DNA of 64,000 nt from Turicimonas muris (lineage in GTDB: Bacteria > Pseudomonadota > Gammaproteobacteria > Burkholderiales > Burkholderiaceae_F): positions 62,001-126,000 of the forward strand of contig NZ_NHMP01000003.1 of assembly GCF_002221595.1 (NCBI RefSeq). The letters run 5' to 3'. Positions within the stretch are counted from its first letter, which is position 1, and the number at the start of each line of letters is the position of its first letter. The notes beneath the pieces were generated by a model that saw only the letters and a program-made list of their open reading frames with translations, ran no database searches and was not told where the DNA came from. A program made the position numbers and the translations under genes. This document shows positions 21,678-31,570 of this stretch, piece after piece.

Positions 21678-22844
21678 TTAACGCATTAACTCAAAAATCT
21701 TGAGAATGTCTTCGGAATGAAGTTTCTTGAAGTTACCTAAGGTTCCGGGAATCTTGACTGCTTTCTCTGCTAATTCCTGAGGATCCAGCTTTTCAGCATG
21801 GAGCTCTGCTAATGTTACCGGAGCTCCCATTTCTTTGAAGAAGTTCTTTAACGCTGCAATGCCGGCCAATACCGTCTTTTCTTCAGTATCTTCTTTAACT
21901 CCCATTACATTCTGAGCGAACTGGACAAAGCGGGACGGATTCTCCTTCCAAACATATGTCATCCAAGCTGGTGTCACTACAGCCAGTCCTTCGCCGTGCG
22001 TAATTGTTTCGTCCCAAGCACTGATCTCATGCTCAATTCCGTGGCATGCCCAGTCTTCCTTCTGTCCCAAGCCGTAGAAACCATTATGCGCAAAGGAACC
22101 CGCTAAACCGATCTGGCTCCAAGCCTCGTAATTTTGAGAATCTTTTCTCACAATAAGGCCGTTCTTCATGATGCTTCTCAAGGCAGCTTCCGCTTGTCCG
22201 GAAATAAAATCCGTATTAGGAGTTTGAGTGAAGTATCTTTCCATGATATGGCTCATCATGTCTATAACGCCGGCTCTAACCTGTTTTGGAGGCAATGTAA
22301 AGAAGAACTCAGGATTGATAATGCTGGCAAAAGGTCTGACAATGTCACTGCCGGTTCCGAGCTTTCTACCTTGGTGAGAAATAACAATGCGCTTGCTCTG
22401 TTCGCTGCCGGCTGCCGGAAGTGTCAAGACACAAGCCACTGGAAGTGCTTTTTTAGGAACAACTCCTTTTTCAAAGAAATCCCAACCCTCGCCTTCGTAT
22501 GGAACACAAATTGCAATGGCTTTAGCGGTATCAATAACACTGCCTCCTCCGACAGCTACGATTGCTTGAATGTTCTTTTCACGAGCCAGAACTACGCCTT
22601 CTTTTACTTTTTCATAAGTCGGATTGGGACGCACGTCGCCGAGCTCGACAAAGTTGATTCCGCTCGCTTTCAAACTGGAAGTGACTTTATCAAGAAGTCC
22701 GCTCTTTTTTGCGCTTTGACCGCCGTAAACAACTAAAACCTGTGAGTCAGTTCCAACTTTTTCAACTAAAAGAGAACCGATTCTTGTTTCTTGACCACGG
22801 CCGAAAAACAATTTTGTTGGGTTATAGAACTCAAAATTTTCCAT
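21678..22844 (-). CDS. Iron-containing alcohol dehydrogenase (butanol dehydrogenase/YqhD-like)
   Basis: Group III NAD(P)H-dependent alcohol/aldehyde oxidoreductase. The N-terminal Rossmann-like part has GGGSVIDTAKAIA near residue 95 for NAD(P) binding. The metal-binding residues lie in the C-terminal helical domain (DMMSHIMERYF, GLGQKEDWACHGIEHEISAW, THGEGLAVVTPAWM). ATG 22844 (MENFEFYNPTKLFFG) is chosen over the open frame to 22895, giving 388 residues, the family length; RBS AAAGAGAAG. It is the last gene of an operon with two unrecognised genes. Substrate unknown; YqhD-type enzymes often detoxify aldehydes. Confidence 0.92.
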   Translation of the reverse strand: MENFEFYNPTKLFFGRGQETRIGSLLVEKVGTDSQVLVVYGGQSAKKSGLLDKVTSSLKASGINFVELGDVRPNPTYEKVKEGVVLAREKNIQAIVAVGGGSVIDTAKAIAICVPYEGEGWDFFEKGVVPKKALPVACVLTLPAAGSEQSKRIVISHQGRKLGTGSDIVRPFASIINPEFFFTLPPKQVRAGVIDMMSHIMERYFTQTPNTDFISGQAEAALRSIMKNGLIVRKDSQNYEAWSQIGLAGSFAHNGFYGLGQKEDWACHGIEHEISAWDETITHGEGLAVVTPAWMTYVWKENPSRFVQFAQNVMGVKEDTEEKTVLAGIAALKNFFKEMGAPVTLAELHAEKLDPQELAEKAVKIPGTLGNFKKLHSEDILKIFELMR

Positions 22845-22861
22845 TTTCTTCTCTTTAAAAG

Positions 22862-23371
22862 TTATAAAGGAGCGCCGGTGTAAAGCATTGCCCATGCCTC
22901 AATAAACTGAGAGGCATAAGGCGGGAGCTCCTCGGGATAGGTAGAAAAATTTCCTTCGGCTAAAAAGCCGGAAATAGCGCCTTGAGCTTGATCTTTAAAC
23001 AACTTGGAAATGCTGTAGATAACTTCTTCATCATCTCCGATAAGCAAGTCCTTGGCTTGAGGGAGGTGTGCTAAGTTTTCTCTTAAAAATGCCGCCAGAC
23101 CGTTCGGATTCCAATTTTCAGGACCAATTTCAAAGTGAGGGTTCTTTCCGGTAAATGTATCTCCGAGCCACTGTGCTAAAAAAGCATCTTTTTCCAGCAT
23201 TTTCTCAGTATCGAGTTCCCCCTGGGCATTGGAAATATGCCGTCTCATCATGTTAATGACGGCTTGGCTGAAAATTGATCTGACAACCTCCAGGTTTACT
23301 AAAGAAGGACTTTGAGGAGCCTTTGAACTATGGTCGGGTCTGCATGATCCGCATGTGCCGCATCCTGCCAT
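22862..23371 (-). CDS. Unrecognised protein with N-terminal CGTCGSC motif
   Basis: I do not recognise the family. The 169-residue chain begins MAGCGTCGSCRPDH, a cysteine cluster (C4, C7, C10) that could bind a metal or an Fe-S cluster. The rest is mainly helical and acidic with no signal peptide, predicted cytoplasmic. Its ATG follows the stop of the upstream gene directly (23372/23371), so the two are coupled and may form a complex. The alcohol dehydrogenase starts 17 bases downstream. A role in metal delivery or redox support of that enzyme would be speculation. Confidence 0.8.
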   Translation of the reverse strand: MAGCGTCGSCRPDHSSKAPQSPSLVNLEVVRSIFSQAVINMMRRHISNAQGELDTEKMLEKDAFLAQWLGDTFTGKNPHFEIGPENWNPNGLAAFLRENLAHLPQAKDLLIGDDEEVIYSISKLFKDQAQGAISGFLAEGNFSTYPEELPPYASQFIEAWAMLYTGAPL

Positions 23372-23848
23372 TTACTGTCTCTCCAAAATAGAACTCCAGC
23401 GTTCTAAAAGATCATTCAGAGCTTTAGCTCCATTGGTTTCAATATTGTCCGGATCTTTGGACAATTCATTGATTAATTGGTGTACTTCATTGGTGAAAAT
23501 ATAGCTGGCAATTTGGAACAAAGCCGTCCTATCTTCCAGGTCTTTCTCACTAAATCCGGTCTTTTTAAGTTCATCAGCCAATCCGCCACGGATATTTCTT
23601 TCAAACTTTTCGGGAGTGTTGACGACAGGCTTTTCAAACGCGGGGTTCAGCCCCAATAATGTTGAGGCCATTAATGCCGCTGCCTTCTTATCAATTTCTA
23701 CAACCTCACTGCGCGCAACATTTTTCCTCTGCGCTTCACTCAATCTATTGGCAATAGCATGCGCCTGTGATTGAAAAAGGGCTTTTAATGTCTTTGAGTC
23801 ATCCAAGCTAGGCAAACTCGCCTGCTCGGGAGAAAGTTTTTCTTCCAT
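23372..23848 (-). CDS. Unrecognised helical protein, coupled to the CGTCGSC gene
   Basis: 158 residues, no signal peptide or membrane segment, no motif I recognise. It is acidic and Ala/Leu/Lys rich with probable amphipathic helices. The stretch LNPAFEKPVVNTPEKF resembles GKNPHFEIGPENWNPN in the neighbour, so the pair may be distant paralogues. It abuts the next gene exactly and lies two bases after the NfeD-like gene, so it is part of one operon. Confidence 0.78.
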   Translation of the reverse strand: MEEKLSPEQASLPSLDDSKTLKALFQSQAHAIANRLSEAQRKNVARSEVVEIDKKAAALMASTLLGLNPAFEKPVVNTPEKFERNIRGGLADELKKTGFSEKDLEDRTALFQIASYIFTNEVHQLINELSKDPDNIETNGAKALNDLLERWSSILERQ

Positions 23849-23850
23849 AG

Positions 23851-24276
23851 CTACGCTCTAATTAGAACAAGACGGTTAGGTAATATCTTCCATATCTTGT
23901 ATTGACCGGGAGTTAGAGATTCTCCCGAGGTATATGCAATTTCTGCTTCCCAAACTTTGCCGTCAAACTGCACTTTAGCAAAGCGGTTATCCATCCACTC
24001 ATGAACCACAACTTTCTTGCCAATCTGCCGCTTTAATCGTTCTGAAGCCGGAACCTCATTTCTATCTAAGGAGTTAACTGTCAGCAGAATTGCAAAGAAA
24101 AGGCCTGAGGACAAAATCAGGATGGCCAATTGGACGAAGACGGAGGTAAAAAACAGACTTGAGAAACCTGCAATGAAACAGGATGCAGAAATAATCAAAA
24201 ACAGGATGTTAACGAAATAGAGATCCAACATTCCAATAATCGCTGCTGCAACAAACCAAAAAAATGTCAGACTCAT
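23851..24276 (-). CDS. Short NfeD-like membrane protein
   Basis: Two or three hydrophobic helices (about residues 1-70) are followed by a soluble beta-rich OB-fold-like C-terminus (KKVVVHEWMDNRFAKVQF... WEAEI), the layout of short NfeD1b/YbbK proteins that act with SPFH/stomatin-type partners in membrane quality control. No SPFH gene is adjacent. ATG 24276 (MSLTFFWFVAAA) has AAGAG upstream; the open frame reaches 24312 without better support. First gene of the operon with the two unrecognised genes and the alcohol dehydrogenase. Confidence 0.8.
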   Translation of the reverse strand: MSLTFFWFVAAAIIGMLDLYFVNILFLIISASCFIAGFSSLFFTSVFVQLAILILSSGLFFAILLTVNSLDRNEVPASERLKRQIGKKVVVHEWMDNRFAKVQFDGKVWEAEIAYTSGESLTPGQYKIWKILPNRLVLIRA

Positions 24277-24295
24277 AAATCTCTTCTCATATGCT

Positions 24296-24328
24296 AAACG
24301 GCTGCCGAGCATTCGCTGACAGCCGTTT
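24296..24328 (-). terminator. Hairpin after ppsA
   Basis: AAACGGCTG (24296-24304) pairs perfectly with CAGCCGTTT (24320-24328). It lies between ppsA and the NfeD-like gene; the T-run is only three long, so termination may be partial. Confidence 0.65.
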
Positions 24329-24359
24329 AAGTATATCTAAATTAGCTTAACTAGAAATA

Positions 24360-26738
24360 TTATTTCTTAGCGGCAGCTAACTTTCTCCAGGTGTTGACCA
24401 CTGTGTCAGGGTTCAAGGAGATAGATTCAATGCCTTCTTCCATAAGCCACTGAGCCAAATCCGGATGGTCGGAAGGACCTTGACCGCAAATACCTACGTA
24501 AGCACCTTTTTCACGGCAAGCTTTGATTGCCATCGAAAGAAGCTTCTTAACGGCAGGATCGCGTTCATCAAAGAAGTGAGCAATCAAGCCAGAGTCGCGG
24601 TCCAAGCCAAGTGTAAGCTGAGTTAAGTCGTTGGAGCCGATGGAGAATCCATCGAAGTATTCCAAGAACTGATCAGCCAAAACAGCGTTGCTTGGGATTT
24701 CACACATCATGTTCAGACGCAAACCGTTCTTACCGCGCTTAAGTCCGTGCTCTTCCAATCTGTCGTTAACTTCTTTAGCTTCTCTGAGAGTTCTGACAAA
24801 CGGGATCATGATTTCAACATTAGTCAGACCCATTTCATCGCGAACCTTCTTCAATGCTTCGCATTCCATTGCGAAACATTCTTTGAAGTCGTCAGAAACA
24901 TAACGGCTTGCACCGCGGAAGCCAAGCATTGGGTTTTCTTCTTCCGGTTCATACTGCTTGCCGCCGACTAACTTACGGTATTCATTGCTCTTGAAGTCAG
25001 ACATTCTGACGATGACTTTCTTCGGCCAGAATGCAGCTCCGATAGTAGCAACACCTTCAGCAAGTTTTTCCTTGAAGAATTCACGCGGACTTGCATAGCC
25101 TGCGCTGGCTTCTTCCACTGCTTTCTTCAAGTCTTCAGGAAGATTCGGATAATCTAAACAGGCCTTCGGGTGAATTCCGATATTGTTATTGATGATGAAC
25201 TCTAAACGAGCCAAACCGACGCCCTTGTTAGGAATGCTCTGGAATTCGAAAGCAAGCTGTGGATTACCCACGTTCATCATGATCTTGACAGGACATTCCG
25301 GCAGTTCGCCCTGCTTAACTTCTTTAATTTCGTACGGAACCAAACCGTTGTAGATGTAACCGGTGTCGCCTTCTGCGCAAGAAACGGTAACTTCTTGTTC
25401 ATCTTTCAGAATTTCAGTGGCGTTGCCGCATCCGACTACGGCTGCGATACCCAATTCACGAGCAATAATAGCTGCGTGGCAAGTACGGCCCCCGCGGTTT
25501 GTAACGATAGCAGAAGCCTTCTTCATGACCGGTTCCCAGTTAGGGTCAGTCATGTCAGTAACAAGGATGTCTCCCTCTTGAACCAAATGCATCTGTTCAG
25601 GACCGTCAACAATCTTGACTTTGCCGGAGCCAATCTTCTGACCAATAGCACGTCCGGTTACTAAGACTTCGCCTTTTCCAAGGAGGACAAATTTTTCCTG
25701 AACGTCTTGGGATTTCTGACGGGACTTAACTGTTTCCGGGCGCGCTTGAAGAATATAGAGTTTGCCGTCGATGCCGTCTTTGCCCCATTCGATATCCATC
25801 GGGCGTCCATAATGCTTTTCAATGATTCTTGCGTACTTGGCAAGTTCAATGATTTCGCTGTCATTCAAAGCAAACTTCTTGCGTTCGGCTTCGGGAACGT
25901 CAACGACTTTAACGGATCTTCCGGAGGCTTTATCTGTATCGAAGACCATTTCAATCTTCTTGCTTCCAAGTACCTTACGGATAATCGGGAAATTGCCTTG
26001 TTCAAGCATCGGCTTATGAACAAAGTATTCGTCCGGATTAACGGCACCCTGAACCACTGTTTCGCCTAAACCGTAGCTAGCGGTAATAAAGACAACCTGA
26101 TCAAAGCCGCTTTCTGTATCCATTGTGAACATAACGCCGGCGCAGCCTTTGTCAGAGCGGACCATTCTTTGAACGCCTGCGGACAATGCAACTACGGAGT
26201 GATCAAAACCTTTGTGAACACGATATGAAATAGCTCTGTCGTTATAAAGAGAAGCAAAAACTTCTTTCATACGGGCAAAGACTTGGTCGATTCCGACGAC
26301 GTTGAGGAATGTTTCCTGCTGACCGGCAAAAGAAGCATCCGGCAAGTCCTCAGCTGTAGCGGAGGAACGAACGGCAACGGAAATCTGTTCTTGATCGCCT
26401 TTGAGCCATTCATAATGTTCACGAATTTCTTTCTCTAACTGTGCAGGGAAAGGAGCCTCTTCAATCCATTGGCGGATTTCAGCGCCGGCTTTTGCCAATT
26501 CCTTGACATCATCAACATCTAAAGTCTTTAATCTTTCTTCGATTCGCTTATCTAATCCGCCTTCTTTAAGAAATACTCTGAAAGCCTCAGCTGTGGTAGC
26601 AAAACCATCAGGAACACGAATACCTGCCTCTGTAAGCTGACTTAAAAGTTCGCCTAAAGACGCATTCTTTCCACCGACGATTTCAACGTCGGACATACGT
26701 AATTTGCTAAAGGGGATGACAAAACGTCCTTGTTGCAT
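24360..26738 (-). CDS. ppsA: Phosphoenolpyruvate synthase
   Basis: Converts pyruvate and ATP to PEP, AMP and phosphate for gluconeogenesis. N-terminal ATP-grasp-like domain ([20 protein letters not shown] near residue 122); central swivelling phosphohistidine domain with [15 protein letters not shown], the His being the phosphocarrier; C-terminal PEP/pyruvate TIM barrel ([36 protein letters not shown]). Length 792, as usual. RBS AGAGGT. It is divergent from ppsR, whose product controls it by reversible threonine phosphorylation of the Thr-Cys-His region, conserved here. Confidence 0.98.
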   Translation of the reverse strand: MQQGRFVIPFSKLRMSDVEIVGGKNASLGELLSQLTEAGIRVPDGFATTAEAFRVFLKEGGLDKRIEERLKTLDVDDVKELAKAGAEIRQWIEEAPFPAQLEKEIREHYEWLKGDQEQISVAVRSSATAEDLPDASFAGQQETFLNVVGIDQVFARMKEVFASLYNDRAISYRVHKGFDHSVVALSAGVQRMVRSDKGCAGVMFTMDTESGFDQVVFITASYGLGETVVQGAVNPDEYFVHKPMLEQGNFPIIRKVLGSKKIEMVFDTDKASGRSVKVVDVPEAERKKFALNDSEIIELAKYARIIEKHYGRPMDIEWGKDGIDGKLYILQARPETVKSRQKSQDVQEKFVLLGKGEVLVTGRAIGQKIGSGKVKIVDGPEQMHLVQEGDILVTDMTDPNWEPVMKKASAIVTNRGGRTCHAAIIARELGIAAVVGCGNATEILKDEQEVTVSCAEGDTGYIYNGLVPYEIKEVKQGELPECPVKIMMNVGNPQLAFEFQSIPNKGVGLARLEFIINNNIGIHPKACLDYPNLPEDLKKAVEEASAGYASPREFFKEKLAEGVATIGAAFWPKKVIVRMSDFKSNEYRKLVGGKQYEPEEENPMLGFRGASRYVSDDFKECFAMECEALKKVRDEMGLTNVEIMIPFVRTLREAKEVNDRLEEHGLKRGKNGLRLNMMCEIPSNAVLADQFLEYFDGFSIGSNDLTQLTLGLDRDSGLIAHFFDERDPAVKKLLSMAIKACREKGAYVGICGQGPSDHPDLAQWLMEEGIESISLNPDTVVNTWRKLAAAKK

Positions 26739-26832
26739 TTTTACCTCTAAAAGGTTTAGGAAAATTTGGTAAATTTTAACTTTATTTCCTTATCTTTGTG
26801 GAAATTCCTTGTAAACACAAATTGGGCTGAAA

Positions 26833-27699
26833 ATGACAACCGAAGAAACACCTTCTCAAAATAGTGAGCACATTAGAACCGTCTTTTTTGTTTCAGACGC
26901 TACGGCTATTACGGCAGAAACTTTAGCTAATTCCGTCTTAGCTCAGTTTCACGGTTTGAAATATTCCCGTTACCGCATGCCCTTTATCAATACAGTGGAT
27001 AAAGCCAAAGAGGCAGCCTTAAAAATCAATGAAGTAGGTAAAGAAACCGGTATTCGTCCTCTCGTTTTTTCTACATTGGTGGCCAGAGAATTGGCTTCAA
27101 CATTTAACGAGTACTGCAATGCATTTGTCATTGAATTATTTAGATCTTTCGTTGGCCCTTTAGAAAGAGAACTGGGTATTCCAAGCGACCATTCCGTCGG
27201 AAAGAGTCATGAAATCGGTGACCAAGAACGATACAACCGTAGAATTGATGCAATCAATTACACTTTAGCTCATGACGATGGTCAGACAAACAATGGCTTA
27301 GATCAAGCCGATGTCATCCTTGTCGGTGTATCCCGAAGCGGTAAGACTCCAACATCTCTTTACCTGGCCATGCAGTACGGAATCAAAGCTGCAAACTATC
27401 CTTTAATCCCTGAAGATTTTGAGCGCGGCGTCCTGCCTCCCGCTTTAGAGGCTCACAAGAACAAGGTATTCGGATTATCAATTTCACCGCAAAGATTGTC
27501 TCAAATTAGAAACGAAAGAAGGCCTGACTCTAAATATGCCTCTCTGGAAAATTGCCAATATGAAACTAGAGAAGCGGAACAGATGATGTGGAGAGAAGGA
27601 ATTCCTTTCCTTTCTTCTACATCTAAGTCTATTGAAGAAATCTCTGCCACAATTTTATTAAAACTTAAGATCAAAGCAGATCCGCATATGGGAATGTAA
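26833..27699 (+). CDS. ppsR: PEP synthase regulatory kinase/pyrophosphorylase (DUF299)
   Basis: Bifunctional regulator: ADP-dependent inactivation and Pi-dependent reactivation of PEP synthase. Family marks are VFFVSDATAITAETLANSVL at the N-terminus and the nucleotide-binding loop VGVSRSGKTPTSLYLAMQ (near residue 158). Length 288 is near the usual 270-280. It is divergently arranged with ppsA (94 bases between starts), a common pairing, and followed by its own terminator. Confidence 0.97.
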   Translation: MTTEETPSQNSEHIRTVFFVSDATAITAETLANSVLAQFHGLKYSRYRMPFINTVDKAKEAALKINEVGKETGIRPLVFSTLVARELASTFNEYCNAFVIELFRSFVGPLERELGIPSDHSVGKSHEIGDQERYNRRIDAINYTLAHDDGQTNNGLDQADVILVGVSRSGKTPTSLYLAMQYGIKAANYPLIPEDFERGVLPPALEAHKNKVFGLSISPQRLSQIRNERRPDSKYASLENCQYETREAEQMMWREGIPFLSSTSKSIEEISATILLKLKIKADPHMGM

Positions 27700-27715
27700 A
27701 TTTAGGATTTTCGAC

Positions 27716-27739
27716 GAGCCTCATTTTCGAGGCTCTTTT
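27716..27739 (+). terminator. ppsR terminator
   Basis: GAGCCTC (27716-27722) pairs with GAGGCTC (27729-27735), followed by TTTT. Confidence 0.9.
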
Positions 27740-27755
27740 GTTTTGTCTAGGAAAA

Positions 27756-28547
27756 TTAAGCCTCACGTCGTCTCTTTTGTTCAAAAAGACACACTGTTGC
27801 AGCCATCGCAACGTTAAGAGACTCCACTGCCGGATTCAAAGGAATAATCAGACGTTTGTCAGAGAGCTTTAGGGTGTCCTCACTGACGCCTTGGCCTTCA
27901 TTTCCAAATACCCAAATGGTTCTCTGACCGTTCTCACCCCATAAGCTGTTAAACAAAGACTGTCCGCCTCGTGCATCTGCTACTAAGCAAACATTCTTCG
28001 TCTGTTCTTTGATATCTTCTAGGAATAGAGAGGTAAAAATCCTCATTCGAAAATGAGCACCCATCCCGGCTCTCAGCACTTTTGGCGACCATGGATAGGC
28101 ACTGTTTTTACTTACTGCCAAATTAGAAACATCGGAGGCAAGAGAACTTCTGGCAATTGTTCCAACATTGCCCGGATCCTGCACGTCATCAAGAAATACC
28201 CAATCGGAATCCTGAGGTATCTCCGGCTCAGAAGGAATTCGAATCAGACAAAGAATCCCTGCGCTCTCTTCTACAGGACAGACTTTATTAAAAACGCTCT
28301 GACTAAACTCATAGTGCTTTATAGAGGAAGCATGCAATTGAGACAAAATCTCTGAAATTTCGTTCTTCTCCCCCGCCCCTTCTTTGATGACTACTGCCTT
28401 GATAAGATCTTGACGATGAATTAGTTCTTTGGCCAAATGGACCCCCTCGGCAATCGTCAAACCTTCCTTCTTACAAAAACGATTTGACTGATTCAGTCTT
28501 TTGAGTTGTTTCACTAATTCATTATTTTCAGATGTGATTAACTGCAT
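27756..28547 (-). CDS. TrmH/SpoU family RNA 2'-O-methyltransferase
   Basis: SPOUT-class RNA ribose methyltransferase. An N-terminal substrate-binding domain (about residues 1-105; EGVHLAKELI) is followed by the SpoU catalytic domain with its three motifs: DDVQDPGNVGTIARS (motif 1), VFGNEGQGVS (motif 2) and PLNPAVESLNVAMAATVCLF (motif 3, AdoMet knot). Length 263. The exact target (23S rRNA or tRNA) cannot be read from sequence. Last gene of the lpx block, overlapping rnhB by 10 bases. Confidence 0.93.
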   Translation of the reverse strand: MQLITSENNELVKQLKRLNQSNRFCKKEGLTIAEGVHLAKELIHRQDLIKAVVIKEGAGEKNEISEILSQLHASSIKHYEFSQSVFNKVCPVEESAGILCLIRIPSEPEIPQDSDWVFLDDVQDPGNVGTIARSSLASDVSNLAVSKNSAYPWSPKVLRAGMGAHFRMRIFTSLFLEDIKEQTKNVCLVADARGGQSLFNSLWGENGQRTIWVFGNEGQGVSEDTLKLSDKRLIIPLNPAVESLNVAMAATVCLFEQKRRREA

Positions 28548-29161
28548 TCTGCCACTCCTTTGCCATTTGAGCGGGTTAGTACATTGGTTACCGGACGGAA
28601 CGTCCTTCGATGAATCTCACAGGCGCCGAACTTTTCCAAAGCCTCTAAATGTTCTTTTGTTCCGTAACCCATATGATGCTCAAAACCATATTGAGGATAT
28701 TTCTCGGCGTACTCAAGCATTAACCGATCACGATAAGTCTTAGCCAAAATTGAGGCTGCAGAAATCTCAGGAATAATGTCATCCCCGCCGATAATCGGTT
28801 CGCTTCGGTAATTCCAGTGGGGAAGCCGGTTTCCGTCAACAAGAACAAGATCCGGCTGCGGATTCAGTCCTTCAACAGCCCTTTTCATTGCTAAGAAAGT
28901 AGCTTGCAGAATGTTGAGAGAGTCGATTTCTTTCATGGAAGCAGTCCCGATTGCCCAGCATAGAGCTTCTTTTTTAATTTTGACTTCGAGCTCATTTCTT
29001 TGATGTTCGTTCAGCTTTTTAGAGTCTCGAACATGTTCTATAGGATGGTCTTTTTTAAAGATAACGGCAGCCGCTACCACAGGACCGGCCAAAGGTCCTC
29101 TTCCCGCTTCGTCTACTCCGCAGAGTAAGTCTTCCTCAAAAGAATCAAAAAGATAGCCCAT
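28538..29161 (-). CDS. rnhB: Ribonuclease HII
   Basis: Removes ribonucleotides from DNA. The active-site motif CGVDEAGRGPLAGPVVAAAV (residues 14-33) carries the catalytic Asp-Glu; further acidic residues lie in LVDGNRL and in AKTYRDRLM. Length 207, usual. Its start overlaps the lpxB stop by one base, so translation is coupled. lpxB-rnhB order is typical of betaproteobacteria. Confidence 0.98.
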   Translation of the reverse strand: MGYLFDSFEEDLLCGVDEAGRGPLAGPVVAAAVIFKKDHPIEHVRDSKKLNEHQRNELEVKIKKEALCWAIGTASMKEIDSLNILQATFLAMKRAVEGLNPQPDLVLVDGNRLPHWNYRSEPIIGGDDIIPEISAASILAKTYRDRLMLEYAEKYPQYGFEHHMGYGTKEHLEALEKFGACEIHRRTFRPVTNVLTRSNGKGVAECS

Positions 29162-30315
29162 TAGCTTTTGTGCAAAACATTTGCAATAGCTTCGGAAGCA
29201 AGTTTAGGTGTATCCCGAAGCAGAGAATGATGCATTTCAGTAAAAACATCACGAAGCATTTCAGCTCTTGACGGCTCAAGTGCATGCAAGATATGAGATG
29301 CCAAGATATCAGGATTGCAGAACATCTGCACGCACTCGGGAACCAAAGTCTTTTGCGCAAGAATATTTGGGAGGCTGATCCACTTCGTCTGGCCCTTTGA
29401 AAGAATAAGCATAGCCGAAAGAGCAGGCATGGCATAACCGACAACTAAAGGCTTTTTGTAGAGAGCTGCTTCCAGCGTTGCCGTACCGCTTGCCACTAGA
29501 ATGGCGTCAGACGATTCCATTGCCTTATGAGAATTTCCTAAGGTCAATACCGTTGCCTCTTTGACTTTCGGGAAAGTATCCAAAATTTTGGAAATTTCCG
29601 CCTTTCTTGCCTCATCAGCGGCCGGAACAATAAATTTAACCGACGGATCTGATTTCAGGATCACATCGCAGGCGCCAAAAAATTGAGGACCGCACCATTT
29701 GATTTCATCCTTTCGGCTCCCGGGAAGAACTGCCACTACAGGGCCCTGAACAGGAAGCCCCAGCTCTCTTCTTGCTTCTTCCGTCTTAGGCTCTAACGGA
29801 ATCAGACGTGCCAGAGGGTGGCCGATATAAGTACTGGGAATGTCTGCCTTATCAAAAATCTCTTTTTCAAAAGGGAAGATCAGTAAAAGATGATCAACAG
29901 CTCGTTTGATTTGGTGAATACGATTAGGACGCCATGCCCATACTGCAGGCGCAACCATATGAATTACAGGAACTCCCTTTGATTTAGCTCTTTCTTCAAT
30001 AGCTAAATTAAAGTCAGGTGCATCTACTCCAATAAAGGCGTTAGGAGGCATTTTGCTCACACGCTTCAACATCTGAGAACGAATCTTTAAGATTCTCGGC
30101 AGATGCTTGATGACTTCGATATAACCTCTAACTGAAAGGTCTTTTGCGTGAAACCAAGGAGTAAGACCGGACTGAATCATCCGGTCTCCGCCGATGCCGT
30201 CCATTTCAATTTCAGGAAATTCCTGCATCACGGACGGCAGTACTTCGGATGCCAGGAAATCTCCGCTATTTTCCCCGGCTGACCAAATAATGTTGGGTGC
30301 AGGAAGTTTCTCCAT
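29161..30315 (-). CDS. lpxB: Lipid-A-disaccharide synthase
   Basis: Glycosyltransferase (GT19) joining UDP-2,3-diacylglucosamine and lipid X. Visible are SAGENSGDFLASEVL at the N-terminus, DAPDFN, PAVWAWRPNRI, FPFEKEIFD, GHPLA, LPGSRKDEI, and the C-terminal donor-binding region LVASGTATLEAAL. Length 384, usual. One-base overlap with lpxA upstream and rnhB downstream. Confidence 0.98.
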   Translation of the reverse strand: MEKLPAPNIIWSAGENSGDFLASEVLPSVMQEFPEIEMDGIGGDRMIQSGLTPWFHAKDLSVRGYIEVIKHLPRILKIRSQMLKRVSKMPPNAFIGVDAPDFNLAIEERAKSKGVPVIHMVAPAVWAWRPNRIHQIKRAVDHLLLIFPFEKEIFDKADIPSTYIGHPLARLIPLEPKTEEARRELGLPVQGPVVAVLPGSRKDEIKWCGPQFFGACDVILKSDPSVKFIVPAADEARKAEISKILDTFPKVKEATVLTLGNSHKAMESSDAILVASGTATLEAALYKKPLVVGYAMPALSAMLILSKGQTKWISLPNILAQKTLVPECVQMFCNPDILASHILHALEPSRAEMLRDVFTEMHHSLLRDTPKLASEAIANVLHKS

Positions 30316-31109
30316 TACCTTGCCAAACCTCTGGGAGAAGTTTCCATAAATTCTCTCATTGTGTCAGCAACCATGACCGACTGCGGGTCTGTTATTTCAG
30401 CGCATAAAGTCTTAATAGCTTCAGATGCCTCTGAAACGTTCAAATTGCTTCTGAAGATCAATTTATAGACCTCTCTTGCAGTATGGATAGCGTCACGAGA
30501 GTAGCCATGGCGTTTCATGCCTTCAATATTGACGCCGAACGGAGCTCCAGGATAGCCTTGATAATTACAGAAAGGCAAAACATCTTGTCTCATCATGCTG
30601 CCGCCGCTGAGCATCGCTCCGCGGCCAATGCGCACGAACTGATGAATACCCGACTGGCCGCCTATGATGGCATCGTCACATACCACTACGTGGCCGGCTA
30701 AACCGACGTTGTTAGCAATAATCGTGTTGTTTCCGACTCTGCAGTCGTGGGCAATGTGCACGTTTGCCATCAGCAGATTGTTGCTGCCGACTTCCGTCAG
30801 ACCTTTGTCCTGGACAGTACCAACGGAAAGTGTGCAGTGTTCACGGATAACGTTGTTGTCTCCAATTACCAAGCGGGTGTCTTCGCCTTTGTATTTTTTA
30901 TCCTGGGGCTCAATACCTACAGCAGCAAATGCATAGAACTTATTATTAGAGCCGATAGTGGTCTTGCCGGTTACGACAATATGACTCTGAAACCAGCAGC
31001 CATCGCCGATTTTGACTTCCGGACCGATAGTACAAAACGGACCCACATAGACAGAATCTGCAAGTTCTGCACGCGGATCAACAATAGAAGTCGGATGAAT
31101 TTGCGCCAT
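30315..31109 (-). CDS. lpxA: UDP-N-acetylglucosamine O-acyltransferase
   Basis: First step of lipid A synthesis, transferring 3-hydroxyacyl from ACP to UDP-GlcNAc. It is a left-handed beta-helix of hexapeptide repeats (I/V-G-x-x-x-x), with IHPTSIVDPRAELADSV at the start, the catalytic His in NVHIAHDCRVGNN, and the C-terminal helical part containing NIEGMKRHGYS. Length 264. Sits between fabZ and lpxB in the canonical order. Confidence 0.98.
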   Translation of the reverse strand: MAQIHPTSIVDPRAELADSVYVGPFCTIGPEVKIGDGCWFQSHIVVTGKTTIGSNNKFYAFAAVGIEPQDKKYKGEDTRLVIGDNNVIREHCTLSVGTVQDKGLTEVGSNNLLMANVHIAHDCRVGNNTIIANNVGLAGHVVVCDDAIIGGQSGIHQFVRIGRGAMLSGGSMMRQDVLPFCNYQGYPGAPFGVNIEGMKRHGYSRDAIHTAREVYKLIFRSNLNVSEASEAIKTLCAEITDPQSVMVADTMREFMETSPRGLAR

Positions 31110-31126
31110 AGAGATTTTCCAAAAAA

Positions 31127-31567
31127 TTATCTTGAGGCCTTATAAGAGCACATCATGTCAGCACAAGCTGCTAAAACGCCGTCAACTGTAGCATCGCAGT
31201 GCATTTTGATCATACCCGCTTTCTCTCTAAGGAAAGTGCATTCAAAACGGAGCTGATCGCCGGGGATGACGACACGTTTGAATCTGGCGTTATCGATAGC
31301 TGCGAAATAGAAGAGCTTGTTCGGATCTCTTTCGCCGCCCATGCGTGCAAAAGCCAGCATTGCGCAGGCTTGAGCCATCGCTTCAATGATTAAGACACCA
31401 GGCATTACAGGCACGCCCGGGAAGTGGCCGGTAAACTGGGGTTCGTTGACAGTAACGTTCTTAATTGCAATTAACTTGTCTACACCGTTTGTTTCTAAAA
31501 CTCTGTCAACCAGAAGGAACGGATAACGGTGAGGCAGAAGCCTCATAATGTCATTGATATCTTGCAT
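31127..31567 (-). CDS. fabZ: 3-hydroxyacyl-ACP dehydratase
   Basis: Dehydration step of fatty acid elongation. It has the hotdog fold with active-site motif [20 protein letters not shown] (His near residue 48, Glu near 62). Length 146, usual. The start [18 protein letters not shown] region is canonical. It competes with lpxA for 3-hydroxyacyl-ACP, which explains the shared operon. Three bases downstream of lpxD. Confidence 0.98.
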   Translation of the reverse strand: MQDINDIMRLLPHRYPFLLVDRVLETNGVDKLIAIKNVTVNEPQFTGHFPGVPVMPGVLIIEAMAQACAMLAFARMGGERDPNKLFYFAAIDNARFKRVVIPGDQLRFECTFLREKAGMIKMHCDATVDGVLAACADMMCSYKASR

Positions 31568-31570
31568 TGC

